Positions 17,965 through 26,700 of a stretch of DNA of 64,000 nt are shown in pieces (positions within the stretch are counted from its first letter, which is position 1; each line of letters begins with the position of its first letter). Both the position numbers and the translations under genes were made by a program. The notes under the pieces were generated by a model, which saw only the letters and a list, made by a program, of their open reading frames with translations, was not told the origin of the DNA and did not search any database. The stretch comes from Actibacterium sp. XHP0104 (GTDB taxonomy: Bacteria; Pseudomonadota; Alphaproteobacteria; Rhodobacterales; Rhodobacteraceae). The stretch is taken from assembly GCF_025751515.1 (NCBI RefSeq), contig NZ_JAOWLE010000001.1, forward strand, positions 496,001 through 560,000. Direction: 5' to 3'.

Positions 17965-18696
17965 ATGGCATCGATCTGGCAATATGCGAACCCGCGCAAG
18001 TTCATGGAAACCACCGACAAGGTGCTGCCCGCGCTGACCGTGCTGGCGGCGGCGGTTGTCGTGGTGGGTCTGGTCTGGGGGTTCTTTTTCACGCCCGATG
18101 ATTACAAGCAGGGCTCGACCGTCAAGATCATCTTTATCCATGTGCCCGCCGCGATCATGGCGACGGGGGCGTGGTTCATGATGCTGGCGGCCTCGCTGAT
18201 CTGGCTGATCCGGCGCCACCACGTGTCGGCGCTGGCGGCGCGGGCGGCGGCGCCCGTGGGGATGACATTCACGCTGATCGGCCTCTTTACCGGCGCGATC
18301 TGGGGCCAGCCGATGTGGGGCACTTGGTGGGAGTGGGATCCGCGGCTGACCTCGTTCCTGGTGCTGTTCCTGTTCTACATTGGCTATATCGCCCTGTGGG
18401 AGGCGATCGAGAACCCCGACGCGGCCGCCGATCTGACCAGCGTGCTGTGCCTTGTGGGGTCGGTCTTTGCCTTTCTCAGCCGCTATGCCGTCTATTTCTG
18501 GAACCAGGGCTTGCACCAGGGGTCGTCCATTTCGATGGATAAAGAGGAACACCTGGCCGACGCCTATTCCAACCCGCTGTGGGTCTGCCTGATCGGCTTT
18601 GGCCTGTTGTTCGTGGTGCTGGTTCTAGGCCGTACCCGCACCGAGATCCGCGCCCGCCGTATCAAGGCGCTGGAAGCGCGCGAAAGGATGGCCTGA
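17965..18696 (+). CDS. ccmC: Heme handling protein CcmC
   Basis: 243-residue, six-helix member of the heme handling protein family that loads heme onto CcmE. The tryptophan-rich WWD motif is present as WGTWWEWDPRLTS near residue 118, and external histidine contexts can be seen (IFIHVPAAIMA near residue 50 and in the later loop WNQGLHQGSSIS). A 56-base gap separates it from ccmB. Its stop overlaps the ccmD start by one base (TGATG). Confidence 0.96.
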   Translation: MASIWQYANPRKFMETTDKVLPALTVLAAAVVVVGLVWGFFFTPDDYKQGSTVKIIFIHVPAAIMATGAWFMMLAASLIWLIRRHHVSALAARAAAPVGMTFTLIGLFTGAIWGQPMWGTWWEWDPRLTSFLVLFLFYIGYIALWEAIENPDAAADLTSVLCLVGSVFAFLSRYAVYFWNQGLHQGSSISMDKEEHLADAYSNPLWVCLIGFGLLFVVLVLGRTRTEIRARRIKALEARERMA

Positions 18697-18857
18697 TGCC
18701 CGATCTGGGGAAATATGCGGGGGCCGTTCTGGGCTCTTACGCGGTGTCGCTGGGCCTGCTGGCGGGGCTGATCATTCTGACATTGTGGCGCGGCGCGCGG
18801 ATCAAGCGCCAGCTGGCGGCCATGGAAAACCGGCGGGGCGACGATGGCCAAGCGTAA
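18696..18857 (+). CDS. ccmD: Heme exporter small protein CcmD
   Basis: 53-residue protein with a single membrane helix (YAGAVLGSYAVSLGLLAGLIILTLW) followed by a basic cytoplasmic tail (RGARIKRQL). This is the CcmD pattern; it stabilises the CcmABC complex and helps release holo-CcmE. The start at 18696 is fixed by the TGATG overlap with ccmC. It overlaps the ccmG start by 14 bases. Confidence 0.92.
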   Translation: MPDLGKYAGAVLGSYAVSLGLLAGLIILTLWRGARIKRQLAAMENRRGDDGQA

Positions 18858-19383
18858 GTTTCCGATCCTGATGATGTTGCCGCCCGTGCTGTTCATCGGG
18901 CTGGCGGTTCTGTTCTTTCTTGGGATGGAGCGCGAGAACCCGAACGAGCTGCCCTCGGCCTTTGTTGGTCGCGCGGCGCCGGCAGTGCAGCTGACGCCGC
19001 TGGGTGAAGGCGCGACGATCACCGATGCCGATATCGCCGCCGAGGGTGTCAAGCTGGTGAATTTCTGGGCCTCGTGGTGCGCGCCGTGCCGGGCCGAGCA
19101 TCCGATGCTGGAAGATCTGGCCGCCGAGGGCGTGACCATCTATGGCATCAACTACAAGGACGAGCCCGCGAACGCACTGGGGTTTCTTGACGAGCTGGGC
19201 AACCCCTATACCGCCATCGCCGCCGATGCCCAGGGGCGCACCGCGCTGGAATGGGGCGTTTACGGCGTGCCCGAGACCTATGTGATCGACGGGCAGGGCC
19301 GCATTCTGCACCGCACCGCCGGGCCGCTGACCCGCCAGATCGTCGAGCGCGACATCCGCCCGTTGCTGACCGGCACCCGCTGA
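18844..19383 (+). CDS. ccmG: Periplasmic thiol:disulfide oxidoreductase CcmG/DsbE (HelX)
   Basis: Membrane-anchored thioredoxin-fold protein that reduces apocytochrome c cysteines before heme attachment. The 179 residues comprise an N-terminal signal anchor (residues 5-25), then a periplasmic thioredoxin domain with active site NFWASWCAPCRAEHP near residues 75-89. The characteristic GVYGVPETYVIDGQGRI segment with the cis-proline lies near residue 138. It is the last gene of the ccm cluster. Confidence 0.96.
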   Translation: MAKRKFPILMMLPPVLFIGLAVLFFLGMERENPNELPSAFVGRAAPAVQLTPLGEGATITDADIAAEGVKLVNFWASWCAPCRAEHPMLEDLAAEGVTIYGINYKDEPANALGFLDELGNPYTAIAADAQGRTALEWGVYGVPETYVIDGQGRILHRTAGPLTRQIVERDIRPLLTGTR

Positions 19384-19387
19384 GCGG

Positions 19388-19425
19388 ACAAAAAACAAGC
19401 CGCCGCGGCAGGGCCGGGCGGCTTG
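19388..19425 (-). terminator. Rho-independent terminator, canonical on the minus strand
   Basis: Perfect 9-bp stem CAAGCCGCC / GGCGGCTTG. On the minus strand it is followed directly by GTTTTTTG, a proper U-tract; on the plus strand it is followed only by TCGAG. It therefore best terminates a minus-strand transcript, and the only candidate is the small ORF at 19451-19558. It may also act weakly for the ccm operon. Confidence 0.8.
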
Positions 19426-19450
19426 TCGAGTTTGACCTGAAAATTAAACC

Positions 19451-19558
19451 CTACTGCGAGCCGAAGAGCAGCAGCAGGAATGCCGTCGCGGCCATGGCCT
19501 CGAACACCGGCATCGATAACGCGAATCTGTTAACTTGTTCCAACATGCCTACAACCAT
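19451..19558 (-). CDS. Candidate 35-residue membrane-type small protein
   Basis: An open frame on the minus strand encodes MVVGMLEQVNRFALSMPVF followed by a hydrophobic C-terminus (AMAATAFLLLLFGSQ). A GGAGG ribosome-binding site lies nine bases before the ATG, and a canonical terminator with a T-tract follows 25 bases past the stop. Ribosome-binding site, short frame with an amphipathic start and hydrophobic end, and terminator together suggest a real small protein gene. I do not recognise the family. An alternative start is the Met four codons later. Confidence 0.55.
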   Translation of the reverse strand: MVVGMLEQVNRFALSMPVFEAMAATAFLLLLFGSQ

Positions 19559-19966
19559 AGCGGATGACCTCCACATTTTCGCCCAATTTCTGCCACAGGG
19601 CCTTTGAGACGCTTTGTTTCGAGACAATCCGGGGCGATGGCCGGTTTTGTGGCCAAAGGGGCAATGAACAGGCGCAAACCGGTTTGCTTTCATGACAGAT
19701 GACGTTGCGACTCACTGTGCCAGCCCTGTGGTGAATGTGGGGTAAACGGGGAACAAAGAAAGGCGGCCGATCGGGGCGCCGAACCATCACGGCCTGGGGG
19801 ACGACCGGACCAGTTCGCCCGAAACGGGAGGGTGCTCGCGGCATGGTCGCGCATGATGGCGGGCACCGCGTCGGCGCTTTTGAGAAAATGCTCGCGCGTG
19901 TCTCTCGAAACCTTGATTGGCATGGCGGGATGCTGTGATCTAGGTAGGGAGTGCGACCAAACCGAT
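19559..19966. other. Intergenic region with one perfect palindrome
   Basis: About 400 bases with no convincing gene on either strand; the open frames here have poor codon use. It should hold the divergent promoters of the small minus-strand ORF and the DUF1223 gene. One perfect 14-bp palindrome, GCAAACCGGTTTGC, lies at 19674-19687 and could be a binding site. Confidence 0.5.
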
Positions 19967-20707
19967 ATGGAAAACCACATGACCCTGTTTGCCCGGGCAC
20001 GATACATTCTCAGCGCCAGCTTTCTGGCGGGTGGCCTGGCCCTTGGGGCGGTGCCGGTGATGGCGGCGGATGTGTCCAACCCGGTTGTGGTCGAGCTTTA
20101 CACCTCGCAAGGGTGCAGCTCTTGCCCGCCGGCCGATGCGCTGCTGAATGACCTGGCCGCAAGGGACGATGTGATCGCCCTGTCGCTGCATGTGGATTAC
20201 TGGGATTACATCGGCTGGAAGGATGTCTTTGCAGACCCCGCCTATACCAAGCGGCAAAAGGCCTATGCCCGCGCCGTGGGCAGCCGTACGGTCTATACTC
20301 CGCAGATGATCATCGCCGGCGATGAACACGTCGTCGGCGTGCGCCCGATGGAGGTGATCGAGCTGATCCAGCAGCACAAGGCACGCCCCGGCTCGGTGGC
20401 GATGAGCCTGCGCCGCGAGGGCGGCAAGGTGGTGGTTTCGGCCCGCGCCCTGCGCCCCCTGCGCGGCGAGGCGGTATTACAGCTGGTCAGCTATGAGCCA
20501 CAGGCCGTGGTCGAGATCACCCGCGGCGAGAATGCCGGCCGCACCATCCGCTATTCGAATATCGTCCGCAGCTGGACACCGGTGGCGCGCTGGACGGGCG
20601 AGGATGCCTTGAACATGAGCTTTGACGTGCCGGCCGATCAGCCGATCGTGGCGATCCTGCAGGAAAAGGGCCCGGGCGCGATCCTGGCGGCTGCGCGGCT
20701 GCGCTAG
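19967..20707 (+). CDS. Secreted DUF1223 thioredoxin-like protein
   Basis: 246-residue protein with a signal peptide (positively charged start, hydrophobic residues about 12-30, VMAADV cleavage region). The family hallmark VVELYTSQGCSSCPPAD carries a CSSC pair near residue 50, followed by VIALSLHVDYWDYIGWKDVFADP and GSRTVYTPQMIIAG. DUF1223 proteins have a thioredoxin-like fold and are presumed periplasmic redox proteins; no reaction is established. Either ATG at 19967 or four codons later could start it. It converges with the acyltransferase gene, with stops overlapping by four bases. Confidence 0.88.
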   Translation: MENHMTLFARARYILSASFLAGGLALGAVPVMAADVSNPVVVELYTSQGCSSCPPADALLNDLAARDDVIALSLHVDYWDYIGWKDVFADPAYTKRQKAYARAVGSRTVYTPQMIIAGDEHVVGVRPMEVIELIQQHKARPGSVAMSLRREGGKVVVSARALRPLRGEAVLQLVSYEPQAVVEITRGENAGRTIRYSNIVRSWTPVARWTGEDALNMSFDVPADQPIVAILQEKGPGAILAAARLR

Positions 20708-21630
20708 TCCGTCTCGCGCGCGGCCCGCGCGCGTTCGATCTTGGCCAGCTTTTCGGGCTTCCAGCGGCGGTGAATCCAGAACCACTGATCCATATGCGCG
20801 CGCGTGATGGCCTCGAGGCTGTCGTTCAGTGCCTGGGTCATCTGTGTCGGGTCGGTATGGGGGATGGGCGGTTCGACCACGATCTCGAACCCGATGCCGT
20901 CGGGCTGGCGCACGCCATAGATCGGGATCAGCAGAGCATCGTATTTCATCGCCATCTCGGCCGCGGATAGCGCGGTCAGGGCCGGTTTGCCGAAAAAGTT
21001 CAGCGGCTCGCCCCGTTTCATGAACTGATCGACCAGGATGCCGACGGTGCCGCCTTCGGACAAAAAGCGCAGCATCTGCGCCAGCCCCTTGCGCCCGCGC
21101 GGGAACATCGGCTTGCCGATTTCCTCCATCGCGTCGGTGTAATGGCGGTTGAAAAAGGGGTTGCGCATCGGGTTATACAGCGCGCCCACCGGGTGGCCGC
21201 GCGCAAACAGCGCGGCGCGTGGCACCATGTAATTGCCGAAATGGCCAGTCACCAGCATGATCGGGCGTTTCTCGGCCATGGCGGTTTCCAGCGTTTGCGC
21301 GCCGGGGCCGGTCAGGGGCAGCGGGCGCACGCGGTCCATGAATTGCGGGCCGGAATAGATCTCGATCAGGGTGCGGCCGACATTGTCGGGCACGGCGCGC
21401 ACAATGCGGCGGACCTCGGCATCGGGCAGGTCGGGCATCACATGGCGCAGGTTCTCGCGGATGCGGCGGTCATAGCCCGCGATCGGCGAGATGATGCGCG
21501 CGGTGATCCATCCCATCAGTCGCACGCGCGTGTTCCACGGCAGCGCCAGCATCAGCGCGAACACGCCCCGGATCAACCGGTCTGTCAGCCAGAGAGAGGC
21601 CTTCTGGCCGGTCGTGAATTGTTTGGGCAT
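20704..21630 (-). CDS. Lysophospholipid/lauroyl acyltransferase family protein (LpxL/HtrB type)
   Basis: 308-residue membrane-associated acyltransferase-like protein. Family features are an N-terminal hydrophobic helix (residues 20-48), RIRENLRHVMPDLPDAEVRRIV, VGALYNPMRNPFFNRHY, RGRKGLAQMLRFLSEGGTVGILVDQ, and FFGKPALTALSAAEMA. LpxL-type enzymes add secondary acyl chains to lipid A. The catalytic HX4(D/E) motif reads H130-FGNY-M135, so the acidic residue is absent at the usual place; activity is therefore uncertain. The ATG at 21630 is 14 bases from the end of the upstream DMT exporter gene, suggesting one operon. Confidence 0.85.
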   Translation of the reverse strand: MPKQFTTGQKASLWLTDRLIRGVFALMLALPWNTRVRLMGWITARIISPIAGYDRRIRENLRHVMPDLPDAEVRRIVRAVPDNVGRTLIEIYSGPQFMDRVRPLPLTGPGAQTLETAMAEKRPIMLVTGHFGNYMVPRAALFARGHPVGALYNPMRNPFFNRHYTDAMEEIGKPMFPRGRKGLAQMLRFLSEGGTVGILVDQFMKRGEPLNFFGKPALTALSAAEMAMKYDALLIPIYGVRQPDGIGFEIVVEPPIPHTDPTQMTQALNDSLEAITRAHMDQWFWIHRRWKPEKLAKIERARAARETD

Positions 21631-21644
21631 GGGGCCTTCGCGGG

Positions 21645-22517
21645 TCAGCTGGTGGCGCGGGTTTCTCGATACCACACATAAATCCCGGCCAGAATGATCA
21701 CAAGGCCCCCCGTCAGCGTCAGCACATCGGGGTATTCGCCAAAGAACAGCACGCCCCAGAGCGTGGCGAAGATCAGCCCCGAATAGATGAAGGGCGCGAC
21801 CTGGCTGGCCTCGGCCCGCATCAGTGCCGAGATCATCAGGAACTGGCCGATCGCGCCGCTGAATGCCAGCGCCAGCATCAGCAGCATGACCGACCCCGAG
21901 GGCGTGACCCAAAAGAACGGCTGTATCGCCGTCAGCAGCGTCGAGCTGATCAGCCCGGTATACAGCATCGAGGTCCAGATGCTTTCCGAGGTGCCGAGAT
22001 AGCGCGAGGTCAGGGCAAAGCCGCTAAGGCAGACCGCGCCGATCAGGGGCAGGATGGCGAAGGCGGTGAACACGTCCGAGCCGGGCTTGATCACCAACAG
22101 CGCGCCGACCAGCGCCGCCGCGATGCCAAAGAGCCGCCGCCGGCCCAATGTTTCGCCCAGGATCAGCGCAGCGCCCAAGGTCATGAAGACCGGGTTGAGG
22201 CTGATGATGGCGGTCGCCTCGGCCAGACCGATATGGGCGAGGCCGGTAAAGAACATCGCCGTGGCGATCAGGATGAAGGCCGTGCGCAAAAGGTGCAGCC
22301 CGACCCGTTTGGTGCGCAGCTCGGCCGGGACGCGGCGGTTGAGAAACAGCAGCACCAGCGTGGTCTGGCCGGCATATCGGGCCCACAGGATCTGTGGAAT
22401 GGGCAGGCTGTCGGACAGTTCCTTGGCGCAGGCATCCATCAGGCTGAAGCACAAGATCGCGCCCAGCATCAGCATGATCCCCTGCGAGGCAGGGTTGGCA
22501 GTGCCGGGGCCGGTCAT
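21645..22517 (-). CDS. DMT-family (EamA) transporter
   Basis: 290-residue protein with ten hydrophobic segments arranged as two EamA repeats, starting GIMLMLGAILCFSLMDACAKELS. The repeat ends are marked by ATAIISLNPVFMTLGAALILGE in the first half and APFIYSGLIFATLWGVLFFGEYPD in the second, as in RhaT/YdcZ-type drug/metabolite transporters. The substrate is unknown. It lies directly upstream of the LpxL-type gene. Confidence 0.9.
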   Translation of the reverse strand: MTGPGTANPASQGIMLMLGAILCFSLMDACAKELSDSLPIPQILWARYAGQTTLVLLFLNRRVPAELRTKRVGLHLLRTAFILIATAMFFTGLAHIGLAEATAIISLNPVFMTLGAALILGETLGRRRLFGIAAALVGALLVIKPGSDVFTAFAILPLIGAVCLSGFALTSRYLGTSESIWTSMLYTGLISSTLLTAIQPFFWVTPSGSVMLLMLALAFSGAIGQFLMISALMRAEASQVAPFIYSGLIFATLWGVLFFGEYPDVLTLTGGLVIILAGIYVWYRETRATS

Positions 22518-22598
22518 GGCCGACGCAATTGATCAGTGTGCGACATGAGTCTGCTTTAGGCGCGTTGTCTGGCGCTGACAAGCGTTATCAGGTGAACG

Positions 22599-23654
22599 TC
22601 AGGTCGGTTCCTCCTCTGGCTGGATCAGGGTCAGCTCGCCCGAGGTTTCCAGAGTGCGGATAGCGGCGATGACCTGGGTCATGGCGGCCTCGGTATCGGC
22701 GGGGCGCGGGGTGCCGCGCTCGGCCATTTCCTCGCGCAGCTGGTCTGCCATGCGGCGCGACATGTTCGACAGGATGAACTCGGCCGTTTCCGTCAGGCCC
22801 GCGGCCTGGGCGCCGGCCAGCGCGGTGATCAGGTCGTTGGGGTCGACGCCACGGGTGACATTGGGCACATCGCGCGGCTCGATCCGCGAGGGGATGTCGG
22901 CAAAGGTAAAGATCGCGCGGCGCACGGTTTCGGCAAAGGCGCTGTCGTCCTCATCAAGCCCGGCCAGCAGGCCGTCGCGGGTGGCGGCGGGCGCCAGGTT
23001 CAGGATCGCGCCCATGCGCGCGCCGGGGGGCGTGTCAAAGGCGCGGGGCGGGGCGGCGTCCATCTGCTCGGCCAGAACGCGGCCGATACGGGCGACCATC
23101 TCGGGCGGCACGGTTGCCGTTTGCGAGACGGCGCAGGCGATCCGCCGGGCCTGATCGCCGGGCAGCAGGCCCAGCAATTCGGCGGCCTTGGCGGTTGGCA
23201 GTTTCGACAGCAGGATCGCGGCGACCTCGGTGCTTTCGGCATCCAGCAGTGGCACCAGCGCGGCGGTATCCTGGGCCGAGATCCGCGCCCATGGGTCGGG
23301 CGCGGCGCGCGCGTCCGACCGGCGCAGCCCCGAGGCGGCGGTGGTGCTGATATGGCCCTCGAGCAGTTCCAGCGCGCCTTCGATCCCGCCGGGAAAGCTG
23401 AGGCCGATGCGTTCCAGCTCTTCGAGAAACTCGGCCACGACGGCGCGCAGCGTGTCGCCGTCGATATAGCGCATGGCGCCGATCTCGGCGGTCAGGGCGG
23501 CCTGCATGTCCTCGGGCATATCGCCCAGCGGCAGGCTGGCGCCTTCGCCCAAGAGCAGGCGGACGATGATCGCAGCCTTGCGGCGGCGGCTGAAGGGCGC
23601 ACGGGCCGGCAGGCCGCGGGTGGCGGGCGGGCTGGTGAGGGGCTGGGCGGTCAC
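22599..23654 (-). CDS. fliG: Flagellar motor switch protein FliG-like
   Basis: 351-residue protein resembling FliG, the rotor subunit linking the MS ring to the stator. The N-terminal part has RRRKAAIIVRLLLGEG and LPLGDMPEDMQAAL; the middle shows a FliG-type repeat (EVAAILLSKLPTAKAAELLGLLPGDQARRIACAVSQ, near residues 155-190); the C-terminal part holds IFTFADIPSRIEPRDVPNVTRGVDPNDLITALAGA and FILSNMSRRMADQLREEM, matching the torque-generating domain. No other flagellar gene is in the window. A stand-alone fliG away from the main cluster is, as I recall, seen in other Rhodobacterales. Confidence 0.85.
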   Translation of the reverse strand: MTAQPLTSPPATRGLPARAPFSRRRKAAIIVRLLLGEGASLPLGDMPEDMQAALTAEIGAMRYIDGDTLRAVVAEFLEELERIGLSFPGGIEGALELLEGHISTTAASGLRRSDARAAPDPWARISAQDTAALVPLLDAESTEVAAILLSKLPTAKAAELLGLLPGDQARRIACAVSQTATVPPEMVARIGRVLAEQMDAAPPRAFDTPPGARMGAILNLAPAATRDGLLAGLDEDDSAFAETVRRAIFTFADIPSRIEPRDVPNVTRGVDPNDLITALAGAQAAGLTETAEFILSNMSRRMADQLREEMAERGTPRPADTEAAMTQVIAAIRTLETSGELTLIQPEEEPT

Positions 23655-23714
23655 GCGACTCTCCGTAATCAGATACGGACAGGGTGCGCCCTGGTGGTTA
23701 ATCCGCGGTTAGCG

Positions 23715-23858
23715 TCAGCTGGAATTCGGCACGCATTGGCGGGTTTCCTCGTTCATCTGCGTGCCCTCGGGGCATGTGGGATGATCGCTGCATTGGGCCG
23801 ATGCCCCAAGGGCCGACAGCAACAGGACACAGGCGGTAAGGATGGGTTTAAGGGTCAT
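23715..23858 (-). CDS. Small secreted cysteine-containing peptide (47 aa)
   Basis: Frame on the minus strand from ATG (23858) to TGA (23715). It begins MTLKPILTACVLLLSALGASAQ, written here as MTLKPILTACVLLL + SALGASAQ, a clear signal peptide with an ASA-Q cleavage site. The mature part is only about 26 residues, with CSDHPTCPEGTQMNEETRQC and a final VPNSS. Three or four cysteines in a C-x5-C-x13-C layout suggest a disulfide-stabilised periplasmic peptide. Similar tiny ORFs upstream of purB occur in related genomes and are sometimes mislabelled as adenylosuccinate lyase. Function unknown. Confidence 0.75.
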   Translation of the reverse strand: MTLKPILTACVLLLSALGASAQCSDHPTCPEGTQMNEETRQCVPNSS

Positions 23859-23934
23859 GGCGGATCTCCGGCATATGGGGTGATCCTAGCATGAAAGGGC
23901 CGGCGCACGAAGTCCCGCGCGCCGGCCTTGCACG

Positions 23935-25242
<1,308 letters not shown>

Positions 25243-25314
25243 GTGGCAGACCTTGGATTGTGAGGTTTGCCGGTCTCATAAACCCTGACCGCCCGGGCGG
25301 CAAGCAGGTGGGGG

Positions 25315-26538
25315 CTAGTCGTCGTCAACCAGGCGCGTTTCGACGATGCTGCTTTGGGTCAGCGTGTGGTGCACCGGGCATTTGTCGGCGATCTGCAACA
25401 GGCGGTCGCGCTGGTCGGGGGTCAGGTCGCCCTCCAGCACGATCTCGCGGGTAAAGCGGTCGGCCTTGGCGTCGCCGCTGGTGTGGCAGGCATCCTGCGC
25501 GTGCACCTTGTCATGGCTGACATCGACACGCACATGGGTCAGCGGCCAGCCCTTGCGCCGGGCATACATGCGCACGGTCATCGAGGTGCAGGCGCCCAGC
25601 CCCGCGGCCAGATAGCCATAGGGCGACATGCCCTTGTTGGTGCCGCCATAGGCCAGGGGTTCATCGGCCAGCATGTGGTGCCAGGGGCCATGCTGGACAT
25701 CTTGCAAGAAGCCGGCGGGGTCGGATTCAGACACGCGCACGATGCCCTCGGGCGCGCCGGGGGGCGGTGGCGGAGGGGTCATGGGCAGATAGCGCCCGGC
25801 CCAGGCGGCGATCACCTCGGCGGCATAGTCGGCATCCTCGCGCGTTGAAATCAGGTGATCGGCGTCATCGAGGGTGACAAAGCTTTTGGGGTGCTTTGCG
25901 GCGGCAAAGATCTGGGTGGCATTGTCGATGCCGACGATCTCGTCTCGGGGGGCGTGCATGATCAGCAGCGCCCGGTCCAGATCGGTGATGGCCTGTTCGA
26001 GGCTGGCCTCGGTCACATCACGGATGAACTCGCGCCCGATGGTGACGGTGCGCCCGCCCAGTTCGACCAACATGCTGCCGTCGCCGCGCAGGCGGGGATG
26101 GGCCACGGCAAAGTTGCGGGTGACATGGGCCGGATCGAAGGGCGCGCCCAGCGTCACCACCGCGCGGGCCGAGGGGATGTCGGCGGCGGCGCGCAGGATG
26201 GCGGCTCCGCCCAGGCTGTGCCCGATCAACAGGCCCGGCGCCATGCCGCGATCCGTGAGGTGCCCGGCGGCGGCGACCAGATCCGCGACATTGGTGGAAA
26301 AGCTGGTGTTCTCGAACTCGCCGCCTGAATGGCCCAGCCCGGTGAAGTCGAAGCGCAGCACCGCGATGCCCATCGCCGCCAGCCGTTGCGAGATGCGGCG
26401 CGCGGCGTGGATATCCTTACCGCAGGTAAAGCAATGCGCGAACAGGGCGGTGGCTAGGTGCGGGCCTTCGGGCAGGTCAAGGCGCGCGGCCAGCCGGTCG
26501 CCGGAATGGCCCGGAAAGGTGATCTTTTGCATCGGCAT
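25315..26538 (-). CDS. Alpha/beta hydrolase fused to an OsmC-type peroxidase-like domain
   Basis: 407-residue two-domain protein. The N-terminal alpha/beta hydrolase domain, residues 1-240, has the nucleophile elbow LLIGHSLGGAAIL, the acid in MHAPRDEIVGID and the histidine in LDDADHLIS. A proline linker (TPPPPPPGAP) leads to an OsmC domain, roughly residues 255-400, with the redox cysteines in GLGACTSMTVRMYA and ADKCPVHHTL. This fusion is an established family; the OsmC part resembles organic-peroxide-reducing proteins and the hydrolase substrate is unknown. The ATG at 26538 is chosen because GGGGAC precedes it at good spacing; upstream in-frame sequence is terminator and promoter DNA. Confidence 0.92.
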   Translation of the reverse strand: MPMQKITFPGHSGDRLAARLDLPEGPHLATALFAHCFTCGKDIHAARRISQRLAAMGIAVLRFDFTGLGHSGGEFENTSFSTNVADLVAAAGHLTDRGMAPGLLIGHSLGGAAILRAAADIPSARAVVTLGAPFDPAHVTRNFAVAHPRLRGDGSMLVELGGRTVTIGREFIRDVTEASLEQAITDLDRALLIMHAPRDEIVGIDNATQIFAAAKHPKSFVTLDDADHLISTREDADYAAEVIAAWAGRYLPMTPPPPPPGAPEGIVRVSESDPAGFLQDVQHGPWHHMLADEPLAYGGTNKGMSPYGYLAAGLGACTSMTVRMYARRKGWPLTHVRVDVSHDKVHAQDACHTSGDAKADRFTREIVLEGDLTPDQRDRLLQIADKCPVHHTLTQSSIVETRLVDDD

Positions 26539-26646
26539 ATCGGTCCCCGTGATGTTCCCCAAAAGGTGACCGTTGGCGCCGCGGTGGACAAGCCATGCGC
26601 CGCGCAGGTCACGGGCTGTTGACCGGGCGCGAGCAACCGGCAAGAG

Positions 26647-26673
26647 AAAACCCCGCGCTTTGGGGCGCGGGGT
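26647..26673 (-). terminator. Rho-independent terminator after the hypothetical membrane protein gene
   Basis: Perfect 9-bp stem ACCCCGCGC / GCGCGGGGT with a 6-base loop. On the minus strand it is followed by TTTTC. It lies 27 bases past the stop of the gene at 26701-27720 and upstream of the hydrolase-OsmC gene. Confidence 0.8.
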
Positions 26674-26700
26674 CTTGTCTGCTCGGGTCTGTGTGGCTGG

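Noticed and set aside
19735-19938. Small plus-strand frame upstream of the DUF1223 gene
   Set aside because: Arg/Gly-rich with no ribosome-binding site or recognisable feature; probably leader DNA.
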